DNA of 64,000 nt from Whitmania pigra (Eukaryota; Annelida; Clitellata; Hirudinida; Haemopidae). The notes under the pieces were generated by a model. That model was not told the DNA's origin and ran no database searches. It was given only the letters and a program-made list of their open reading frames with translations. The position numbers and the translations under genes are program-made. How positions within the stretch are numbered: position 1 is the stretch's first letter; every line of letters starts with the position of its first letter. The DNA is taken from assembly GCA_021613335.1 (NCBI GenBank), contig JAJTWR010000030.1, forward strand, positions 224,501 to 288,500. Direction: 5' to 3'. Positions 27,601-37,634 of this stretch are shown here, in pieces.

Positions 27601-30600
27601 TTTTCATCTTCTAGCAGACGGCTTTCTTCTAGGTCATCACGTTGCGTGGACCTCCATTTGTCGTCCAATATTATCGTCTTCGTTACAGTTTCTTCCAGGT
27701 AGCTATTTTCGCCTTTCTTTTTTGTCTTTTTACTTTTTCTTCGACCTATTCCTTCATCATCCAGTGACTCATTCCCCAGTTGCTCATCTAATGTTTTGTC
27801 TCTTGTAGGTGTCTGGTCTTTTATCTTTAAGTCATTCTCTGGAATATCTGATTTCTTTTCATTATTTTTATCTTTCTTGATCCTTTTTTTAACACCATCT
27901 TCGTCAACCTCAACTACATCCTCAACGACGGTTGTGATGTATTCTATCAAATCACTTTCCTTGCCGTATTTTGGTCTTTTCTTTTTAATCTTTGTAGCAT
28001 TGTTTTCAGGTGTTTCGTCGTCGTCAACAACAGTTTTCGTGGTTTCGCTTGAGTCTTCTTTATCCCTTGTAGGTATTTGGTCTTTTATCTTTTGGTCATG
28101 CAAGGGAATACTCGATTTTTTCTCTTTATCTTTCTTGATCTTTTTTTTAAGACCATCTTCTTCAACCTCAACTACATCCTCAACGACAGTTGTTGTGTAT
28201 TCTATCAAGTCACTTTCCTTGCCGTATTTTGGTTTGTCCTTTTTTATCCTTAAAGCGTTGTTTCCGGGTGTTTCGTCGTCGTCAACAACAGTTTTCGTGA
28301 TTTCGCTTGAGTCTTCTTTATCCCTTATAGGTATTTGGTCTTTTATCTTTTGGTCATTCAAGGGAATACTCGATTTTTTGTCTTTATCTTTATTGATCCT
28401 CTTTTTAAAACCATCTTCTTCAACCTCAACTACATCCTCAACGACAGTTGTTGTGTATTCTATCAAGTCACTCTCCTTGCCGTATTTTGTTTTTTTCTTT
28501 TTTATCCTTAAAGCTTTGTTTCCGGGTGTTTTGTCGTCGTCAATAACAGTGATTTTGCTTGTGTCGTCTTCTTTGTTCTTTTGGTCTTTAAAGTATGTTT
28601 CATCGATTTCCTGGTCATCAAGATTAGTTTTAATATTTCCACCATCGATGAACTTGTTTCTGTGATTCTCATCGGTTTCAATAAACTGAGAAATGTTCGT
28701 CTCGATGTGGTCTGATTGCTTAAAGGAAGGTATTGCTTTCATTTTCTTTTTCCTAGCAATGTTGTTTAGTTCGTCTGAATTGTTCCCCTTTGTGATTATG
28801 TCGTTATTTATGGTTGTCTCGTGTCGATCGTCTGTCACTTCGTCAATGTTTGTTTCTATACTGTGATCGCGAGATCTGTCTTTTTGATTTCTTTTGTCGG
28901 TTGTGTGTTTTGATTTTTGTTCCTGATACTCGATCTGCTGTCGCAAGTCATCATTTGAATATTTCTCGTTTTGGGTCGTTTCATGAGTTTGAGGAATCTT
29001 TGTTTTTTTCTTTTGTTTCTCTCTAGTCTCTTGATCCAGTATTTCAGTTCTTTCGGTTACAGTTTCAGTTGTGGTCGATTGCAGAGTGCGTCCTAGGTGT
29101 TCTCCTGATTTTCTTGATTTCTTTCTAATTTTCTTAGGTTCTGTTTTTATTTTTATTTCTTCGTTTTTTTCCTCAGTTGTTCTTTTTCTTTCAGTCTCCA
29201 AATCTCTATCTTCAAAGTCCTTGTCATCATTAAAGTTGACAGTGGAATCCATGGTTTTAGCTTTTTTGATCCTGGACTTTCCTGTGTAGTCAGGACCCAA
29301 ATTGACGTGATATTCCACATAATGTGAAGTGTCAGGGTCTGAGGAATTGAAGTCAGAATCACTGAAAGCGTTTTCATCTCGAATGACATTTTCCGTTGTC
29401 GCTGGAGAAAGAAACTTTCCAGAATTTTCTGTCGGCTCCTTAGATACTTCTTTCTCGTGAGTTGCTTCGCCTTTCTTTCCATTTTTTCTGGATTTTCTTG
29501 ATGCTTTGTCGTCAGTTGTTTCTGTTTTATTTTCCTCTGTTGTCACCTGGAAAATATCATCAACATTTGTCTCTCTGGATCTGTTCAAGTTGTCGCCATC
29601 CTTGGGTTTTCTTTTACTCTTTTCTTCGTCAGCATAATCATCAAGCGAGGTCTCTTTAGATTTCTGCTTAATCTGGTTGTCAGCTATAGATGATTTATCA
29701 ATTATATTATAGTACTGTTGGCTTGATGCTTCCTCTGATTCTTTTACTTGGGAAGGTTTGGGCTTAGAGGAATCTTCTTTTTGTGGACCTGATGTTTCTC
29801 GAAGAACAATCTGATCGAGAGAAGACTTGTCCTCCGTGTGGATTGTCGCGGATTTTCCATCTTTCTTTAAAGTTGCAGACGATCTGTCACCTAACGAGCT
29901 GGGATCAACTGGAATTAAAACGTCCAAGTTGTTTACATCATGTGGCTGCTTAAGATGTTCGACTTCTTCGTCATTTTGCTTTTCATTCAAAATTTGTTCT
30001 TGAACTGAACTGTTTCTCTTAGGCTTTGTTTTTCTTTTAGCATCGTATTTTTTCATTCCATCTTCCAATTCGACGTCGTTCGGCGTGGGAAAATAAAGAT
30101 CCCGTTCCAGCGATTGGCTTTTATCAACTTTGGATTTTCTTTTAGAATCCCCCCTTTTCTTTTTTGTAACTGGATTCTTCTGAACATCTTGATCCATGTT
30201 ATTATCCTCAGTCACTTTGGTATCTCCATCGTTCGGTGTGGGTTTATGCGAGCTTCCTGGCTCAACAGAGGCGCTTCTATCAAGCTTAGTTTTTCGTTTA
30301 GACTCCTTTTTTTTTACTTTTTGATTGACGTAATAATTATCTTCTGTAATGTCCTCGTTATTTTCTCTATCGATGACTGCCTTTTCATTGTGTTCTGATG
30401 TGTCGTCTTTAGTCGTGATGTTGGACATTGGAAGGTAAAGGTCTTCAACGTGTGTAGATTCAGGGTTTCTATTTTCTACTCCATCAGCTGGATCATCAGA
30501 TCTGATTTCTGTTGTCTCCTTTAAAGATGAATCGATGTCTTTGTTCTCTACTGTCTGGTTTTCTTCTCCGGATGGAAATGCTTTGAAATCATCATCAGCC

Positions 30601-33600
30601 TCTTTCTTCTTTTTAACACTTTCCTTTCTTTTCGGTGGACGATGAGGTTCTGCTAATCCATTACCAGCTCTGTTTTTTCCATCATCTAGTGGCATGGAGT
30701 CGTCTGCTGGGTTAATTTTATCGCCAAATTCATCTTTTTTGTTCATCGGAGTTTCATCAGTGTATTTAGGAGTTTCGATTGAAGCGGTTTTTTCGGTTTT
30801 TCCTTTTTTCCTGGAATCTTTTCTTTTAACTTTTTCACGACTCACGTCAGACTTTTTGGAAATGTTATCGTCATTTCCTTCAACTTCAACAGGTTGGTTA
30901 CCCTCGTTTTTAACATCTCTCGATGCTGGTTGGACGATATTGTCTTTCAGTTTCGTTTCAGAATCTTTAAATTTTGTTTCTTTCAAAGAAGCGTCTGCTT
31001 TTTCTTTGGCGGTTCGCTTCTTTTTCTTGTCACTCGTAGATTCAAAAATGTTGTTAGCTTCTTGTTTGCCTTCATCTTTAGAGAATGATCTTTCAAAATC
31101 GTGACTAACTTGCTGTTTCTTGTTATCATCATCGTTGAATTTGGGTAAATTCTGGATCGTCTCTGGATCATCAATGTTACATTCCTTTTTATCCTGCTTT
31201 TCAATTTCATTGGTACTTTCTCGTGGCTCGTCGATCTTGCTAAAACCCGATTCGTGTTCTTCAAAACCACTAATAACATTACTCGCTTTGTTGATGCCTT
31301 GATTGCTATCGTCTTTCCACTTATCGGAAAGGAACAACCTGTCAATGACGGCCTGTGGCCAATTATCGGGGGGATTGACAACGTTGTCTAGCGTTGGTCG
31401 TGTCTTCTTTTTGAATCTTACACACTGCGCATCGTAGGCATTGCTTTTGGGTTTCGAAGTTTTTTCACTTGAAATGTCAGATTGAGGTTGTTCGATATTT
31501 CCATTCGTGATTCTATCTTCCGTGACGTCCTTGCCTTTATCACTGAAATTATCAATATCAGCGGATACTGGTTTTTTGACGTTTTCAGAATCAGTGATTA
31601 GATCTATTGTCTTTGTCTTGGAAAGGAATAATTCTTCATCTCTGTCATCAGTTTCTCCAAATCCAATATTGTCTTCAGTTTTACGCTTTTTCTTTGGATT
31701 AGAAGAATCATCAATTTTAGCAACATTGACATTTGCTTTTTTCTGATCGACTGTAGTACTAAGGATCGTTTTTGGCTGCTTAACGCCAGAGCTTCTCTCT
31801 TTTGAAGATTTTCTAGTAATATGGAGTTTAGAAGTGTCATTTGCTTTCTTTTTTGATTCGCTCGTGTCTTCAACTTTGGAGATGTGGGGCTCGGGATCCT
31901 TAATGAATTCCACCGTAATCGTATGCACCACATCTTTTTGAGTTTTTTTCTTTACAACTTTTCCTTTGTTTGAAGGCATCTCTGGACTAAGTATCTGGGC
32001 TTGATCTGGTGTTAAATTATTAACGTCTTGATGCGCTATTAAATTGTGTTTATTCTCGTCGTCTGCATCGACATCAACCAGTTGGAACGTGTTGTTCTGC
32101 AGTGTTTCAGGGCTAAATGATGCAACAACAGAAGTTACGGCATCGGGCTTGTTCTGCTTGTTCTTGTTTCGAACCAAGTCACTTTCTCTGGTGACATTTT
32201 GAGAAGGATCTTCTGGACCTTCCTTAATTTTTTTATCGTCGTCAATGTCTGCTATGTGAACAATATTCATGACGTCGTCTATTTTGATGCTGCAACAACT
32301 CGATCTTTTCGGATCGCGGTCATCATCGCTTTCGTCAGTAATCCAGTTTTGGGACCGGTCAGGATGGAGAAATTCATTAACCACTTCTATTGGACAGATC
32401 TTTTGACCGTCATTCTTGACCCAATTTGTTATCGGATAATGCTCTTGATATGAATTCCTAACGTCCCAATTATCGTCTTCGAAATCTGAAATCTCTTCCA
32501 TGGCTTCATCAAGAGCGTCTGTTTTTGTCTCAATTGGTCCGAATGACTTATAAGGAGTTGGAAAGAATCCGATTAACTGGCCTTTGACCTTTGGTTTTAC
32601 TCTGAATTTAGGAGTGAATACATATGGCGAATATTTCCCGTGTGGACCAACTTTTAGTGTGGATGGTGATTTCAACTTCTTAAACGTTTCCAACCACTGC
32701 ATTCTTCTCTGAATCGATTTCAACCATACTTCGTCTTTAGAATGGAGATCGGGCAGACTGACAACGGACAGATGTGTCCTATCAGCGGATTCAAAAGTAG
32801 ATTCGATTCCAATCGGTGGATGAAGAAAGAATTCTTTCCTCGCAGATTCCATGTCATTCTTGTTGTAAGCCTTCGGCACTCTTCCACTGACTCTCATCCT
32901 CAAACCTCTCCTGTTTCCTTCGCTGAGGAAACTCAAAGGTGATGAAGACCGATGAAACTGTCGAGTTGGAAAAAAGGTTTTGTGAGGATCAAACACCGGA
33001 GAACCGACGTCTGTTTCTCGAGAATTTTCAGGTTTTGGAGTGTAAAAGAACTGATTCAATTGGTCTCCTGATTGTGATTTCCAAAATGTCGTTTCCTTTA
33101 AAACTGTAACTACTTTAGTCGTGTGCACTCTGCTCCGAAGTCTTGGTTCGCTGGTGCTTGCGGACTCGGACCTTAATTTTGAGTCAATCTCAGGATCGGT
33201 AACGACAACCTTAACTGGAATCTCAGAGGATGCTTGTTTTGGTTCCGTCTGCAAGGACTGGGTTCTAGATTTTTTCGAAATAGTGCTGGTCTGGTTGGTC
33301 GTTGATTTTTGAGTTTGATTTTTGTCGAATGATACGTACATTCGCTCGCTCCCGTCTTTTGATGAGATTGAGAAAGACGATATTTCGTTGTCTAAATTCG
33401 GCTCGCGGTATCGTTTTGGATCGAAATACGTTATTGGTGGCTTGTTAATCTCGACGTTTTCTTTTGAAACATTTCCTTTGCTTTTTGTCTCCTCGATTGA
33501 TTTTGTTTTCACTTTCTGATTGACTTCTTCCAGCTTCTCTTCATTACGTAAGTTAGGCTCACGGTGAAGTTTTGGCTCGAAATACGAAGGCGTTGTTGGT

Positions 33601-34649
33601 GGCTTGCTGATCTCGACGTTCTCTTTTGAAACAAATTCTTTGCCTTTTGTCTCTTCCGTTGGTTTCGTTTTCTTTCTCTGACTGACTTCATCCAGTTTTT
33701 CATCATCTAGATCCTCGTTTCCGTCTATTTTCCTGATCGTTGTGCTAGAAATTCCTTTCGAGGCAAATAAAAGTTGAGCAATCTTTGGGAAGCCGTTATT
33801 TGCTGCAAGGTTTAGAGGAGTCGATCCATCGCTGTTTTCGCAGTTCAGATCTATATCAGTTTTCAGGAGAGCCAAAGCGATGGCGTATCGGGCATTGGAG
33901 TCATCTTGATCTCTCGGACTATTTAACAGAAGCAAATGTAAGGGGTTGTTATCCCTGCTGTCCTTAATGTTAACATCGGCACTGAATTGATTAATTAAGA
34001 GCAGAACGCATTCAAGATGAGCATGTTCAACCGAAACGTGAAGGGGAGTCTTGGAGGTGAATGAACTGTCAGTTGAAAAGGCAGGTCTTTCAGTTTTCTT
34101 GTTTACCCACGATTTGTCTGACGTGCAGAAGAGATTAATTAAGTGTACGTGGCCCTCTCTAGCGGCGATGTGTATCGGATACTCTCCTGTTTCTGGAAGA
34201 GGGCTCTGGCTGCCACCCGCTCTGAGGAGAATCGCAACCATAGATCGATGTCCGTGTCTTGTAGCGAGATGGAGGGGCGGAAGGTTGAGATGAACGTCAT
34301 CATCTTTTCCAGTTCCAGTGATTCCTCTTAGATTCGGATCGGCTTTCTGCGACAGCAACAACTCGACGCTTTTTCGATCATCGTTGATGACGCAGTACTG
34401 CAAGGGCGTATTGGTTGTGTTGATATCCTGTAGGTAGAGTGGTTCTTTGATCGGAGCATTGTTGCCATCAGGTGTGGCTCCAAAAGACAGCAAGACCTCG
34501 ACTGATTTCGTCAGTCCGCCCAGTTTACAGGCTCTCAGGAGATTTGACTGAACGAGATCCTTGAAACCGTAGCGACTTTTTTGCTGTTCCAAAGCTTTTC
34601 TCAGAAGGAGAGGATCTTTCAACTGCTGGTTGGTTATGGTCAGAGACAT
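24608..34649 (-). CDS. Giant ankyrin-repeat / Death-domain protein (about 3316 aa)
   Basis: Two coding exons: 34649-26552 (8098 nt) and 26460-24608 (1853 nt). They are joined across a 91-bp GT-AG intron in phase 1, so the frame runs on through Cys-Glu-Glu-Thr-Thr; both splice sites fit consensus. Start: first ATG, with A at -3. Residues 35-305 hold about seven ankyrin repeats (cores TPLQYC, PPLHLATRHGH, YPIHIAAREGH, TPLHVSVEHAH, NPLHLLLLN, TPLNLAANNG). Residues ~310-2980 are Lys/Glu/Asp/Ser-rich, probably disordered, with internal repeats. A Death-like domain lies at ~3054-3132. Ankyrin repeats bind protein partners; Death domains mediate homotypic binding. This resembles the two ends of ankyrins, but no ZU5 or UPA domain is visible and there are far fewer ankyrin repeats than the usual 24. 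No signal peptide or membrane segment is seen. The gene is most likely cytoplasmic or cytoskeletal; the exact family is unknown. Additional 5' non-coding exons cannot be excluded. Confidence 0.88.
25163..25399 (-). other. Death-like domain near the C-terminus of the giant protein
   Basis: Encodes residues ~3054-3132. The pattern fits the Death fold: WPDLAWILFD (helix 1-2, Trp then Leu-Ala), a run with IADIKLKHQEDAG, then IRDLMARWWLKKGDAAT, and ELQNALEFVQI. The motif L-W-x(4)-G-x-A-T before the last helices is the most typical part. Assigned by pattern only. Confidence 0.7.
26552..27725 (-). repeat. Degenerate continuation of the coding repeat (LEE-TTTTT units)
   Basis: Four units carry SYLEETVTKT, SYLEETVTTTTT, SFLEETTTTST and GYLEEVTTTTTT, each followed by a DDKWKSK- or EDKLKSK-type segment. 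Spacing is about 80 aa. They look like older relatives of the 86-aa repeat. A fifth match, EETTVTTTTETIDLLRW, is created only when the two exons are spliced at 26552/26460, which supports the intron call. Confidence 0.75.
27786..28560 (-). repeat. Three tandem 86-aa (258-bp) coding repeats
   Basis: The same plus-strand string starts at 27904, 28162 and 28420, exactly 258 bp apart, giving an in-frame 86-residue period. Each copy reads YGKESDLIEYTTTVVEDVVE followed by a Lys-rich segment, then a linker ending in TKTVVDDDETP or close to it. Copies are nearly identical at the DNA level, which suggests recent duplication inside the exon. Confidence 0.9.
33735..34547 (-). other. Ankyrin-repeat domain of the giant protein
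   Basis: Encodes residues 35-305. About seven repeats start near residues 35, 79, 123, 154, 199, 233 and 274. Repeats 2-7 keep the TPLH-type turn (TPLQ, PPLH, YPIH, TPLH, NPLH, TPLN). The sixth carries an insertion (SPRDQDDSNARY) between its helices. Confidence 0.9.
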
Positions 34650-36078
34650 CCTCTCTTGTCAGGACTGTTCTTGAATAATATATTTAACTTAGTTGAGATT
34701 TAAATAATTTAAAATAACTAGAATATAATTAAAAAACAGAATAAATTTGGATCAAATTTAGGTGCAACCACGATATTAATTTATTAGGATAATGTACCAA
34801 CTGTGATATTGATCTAATCATTATCATGACTGCAGATAAAACTACCATTGTTTGAAAACATGATGCATGTGACGCATTACCAAATTACAAAGCTTTTAAA
34901 CTCGTCGGCTTTGAATTTGAGAATCTTTATTAAATAATGAGTGATATGTCAGCTCAAACAAATTACAAATAGTACAAAGCATTGTAAGATATTTCAATAA
35001 AGACATTAATTATCATTTAATAATGTACTTGAAACCGAAAGAAAATACAGGACATTTTTTTTACAAATAATAAAAAAAAAATAATAAGATGGTATTCATC
35101 CACAAATATCCTATAATATTAGCAATTTATCGCGTCAAATTCACCGAGAGCGAAGAAAAATTGTGTGCTTGGCATTCTGAAAATTACTGCGTTCGTTCGA
35201 ATGAGCAGTTTTTAATTACCGATTTCATGGAAATCGGTGTCATGCGAAACAAATTTAATCTAAATTTGAACTGTGATCCTCTAGTTAAGGATAACTGACA
35301 CTACTGTGATGGTTGTCTCAGTTGTTTACCAACAAGAGATGCCAGTAGGACTGATCCGGTCCATTATGAATCCAACTTCTGAATGTCTTTCTTTAGTGAA
35401 TTGCAAGTTTGTAACATTTGTAACATTTAGCAATTAAAGGGCTAACAATCAAAGGTGCAAATATTTTCTAACATTTCACTAACACAACTTGATATTGGAA
35501 TTTTGATTATTTGCAGAAGGCAACATACTCCGGATTTATTTAGTCTTTTTAATAGGTAGATAATCAATGAACTTATTACAAGTTAGTAATAAATGTAATT
35601 CATATTGCAATGTAATAAATGTTCGAATAGCCATAACACGTTAAGTATAAAATTGCATTAATTCAAAAAAGTCTAAACCCTAAGTATTAGTAGTACATAA
35701 TTATATAAATAATAATTCTATTAACACGATAACATATGATAGGACTGATACATGATAATACATGATTTATAATAGATGAAATTACAGTAATTATATTTGC
35801 CATTCACAATTTAATTGAGCGAAATATTTAAACAAGCCTAATAAACTTTATCTGATTACGTAATAGAATTATGTCATCTTTCACATAATAAGTATTTTAC
35901 AGGTAAGAACAGGTAGCAGGCATAATACTTTATGAAAACGTGATTGCTTCGTTTACAACAAGTAAAGCATCATGCTGAGTTTGAAGAAGCTGATTGATTC
36001 AAATGATCTTCAATCGATTAATCGGAAAATTATAAATTCAATGAAGTCATACAATTGGGTGCAAATAATCAAAGGTCT
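34650..36078. other. Intergenic; 5' flank of the giant gene
   Basis: AT-rich, without a convincing exon. It must contain the promoter of the minus-strand giant gene. A perfect short hairpin (9-bp arms, ACCGATTTC and GAAATCGGT, 3-nt loop) lies at 35218-35238. A 69-codon plus-strand reading frame at 35089-35298 has no recognisable motif. Confidence 0.4.
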
Positions 36079-36946
36079 TTAGTCCTCTTTATCATCATCA
36101 TCCTCAACAACATCATCGTCGTCATAATCTTTTTCATAATTCAAATATTGCTCTTCTACGAATTGATAGGAAGTGAAACCATCAACATTTGAATTGAATG
36201 TGCAAACGTCATCGATTCTAATTGATCAGCTGATTCGGAATCAATTTGCTACAACAACAACAACGACAACACACGGAAGAGATCGTTAACTACAACGATA
36301 AGCGAATGGAACCGCCCTGCAAGTTTATCGATCAGTTCAATCAACAAAAACTGAAACATCAATCAATCATCTCAGCCTAGAAATGCTAATGGAGTCTTAA
36401 GTTGGTGCTAAATTAGAAATAAATGGACCGCAAAACAACAAGAAATCCATTATGCCGACACTTTTATCAGTCCCACGCGCCTTAATCCCTTAACTGAAGC
36501 TAACTAGAAACTTTCCCTTGGCATTTGAAAGTATATCGAATGAAATGAGACAAAATATATTCCATGGATCAATGAGGAACCTACCTCACGGAGTCTTTGC
36601 ACGCATCAATAATGTTTGATATTTTGACTCGAAATTGACGCTCCAAATTACAAATGCTGTTCAGATAGCGTCCATATATCGGCCAAGATTGTAAACAGGC
36701 TCTAATTTTGTAAAGCCGTCCTTCTGATTGGCTGTTAGAAATGCGTTATTTACATAGCTCATGGGAGCACCTGTATTGCCTACATTCAGGTGATACGAGT
36801 CTGAAATGCAGGTGAAAAAGTTTGATACTATAGCGCTGAGGTGAGCGAATTAAGTCATTTCGTTTTTTTAATTTAAAACAATGAAAATTTATTGTTAATT
36901 TACGCGTCATTACAGACACGATTATCAGAAAAAGTTTAGGACACAT
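36079..36946 (-). CDS. Small putative secreted protein, four Cys, acidic tail (116 aa)
   Basis: Four exons on the minus strand: 36946-36904, 36800-36771, 36723-36585, 36217-36079. Intron phases are 1, 1 and 2. Every junction has GT and AG and the frame stays open to a TAA at 36079. The product starts MCPKLFLIIVSVMT, a short hydrophobic stretch that could be a signal peptide. A middle segment contains YHLNVGNTEGRLYKI and LNSICNLERQFRVKISNIID, probably helical. Four cysteines are spaced C-x14-C-x16-C-x9-C. The end is acidic (DYDDDDVVEDDDDKED). I do not recognise the family; the acidic tail could bind calcium or basic partners, but that is a guess. The frame is too broken for a simple ORF finder. 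The weakest points are the acceptor of exon 4 (poor pyrimidine tract) and the short exon 2 (30 nt). It lies between the giant gene and phosphatase A, on the same strand as both. Confidence 0.6.
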
Positions 36947-37634
36947 GGCTAGCAATGCCAAAAATATATGTTCAGGCCATTTTTTTTAAAATATAGTTCA
37001 ATTTATTCGGTCTCTTTTTTTATGGTTTCCACTCCAAGATCTTCTATCTTGATTCGATCCTTACGAACACTTTCGTAATTTAATTCCATTAACTACATAA
37101 TCGGAATGTCATGATATTCTCACGCAGTGTTGATGCAATTGCTTATTGCGCAACATTCTTACGGTTTCATAATGTCATTTTTACTGCTTTAAATAACGGA
37201 TAATTTTATATTTTACTATCACATTTTTAATAATTTGTCTCACTGAAATCGATTGGTATCGATTGTTTGTTTTCTATAAAAGCATCTGTATTTAACTGCT
37301 CAGTTATTTTAAAGTTATATTTATGAGAACAATTAAAACTAATGGCACCCAATTTTATTTAATAAATTGATCGTGGTTAATCGAAACTGAGAATCTTGCA
37401 TTTAGCTTATTTTAAAAGTTAACATTTACAAGTTTGTTTTTAATTTATTAACGATTACAGTTATGCGACTTTTGTGGTGTGAAAAAAAGTTTAGCACAAG
37501 ATCGAGTTCACTTAACACGGACTGGATATACTTTAATTTCAAAAATTAGTCGCCAACAAAGCGATTGATATATTACTAATGATTAATTTAAAATAAATAG
37601 AGTATTTTAATTAGTAATTAGTAATTATTAATGA
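36947..37634. other. Intergenic, promoter of the small secreted gene and 3' flank of phosphatase A
   Basis: AT-rich, no exon seen. TTTATT at 37444-37449 gives AATAAA on the minus strand about 190 nt past the phosphatase A stop. On the minus strand just before the secreted-protein start are TATA-like A/T runs and a two-codon upstream frame (ATGGCCTGA). Confidence 0.35.

Noticed and set aside
27796..28665. Plus-strand 289-codon repetitive frame
   Set aside because: It is the antisense of the 86-aa repeats in the giant gene; the minus frame is 2702 codons long and contains recognisable domains.
35089..35298. Plus-strand 69-codon frame
   Set aside because: No motif, no neighbouring exons and no promoter or poly(A) signal that would support it.
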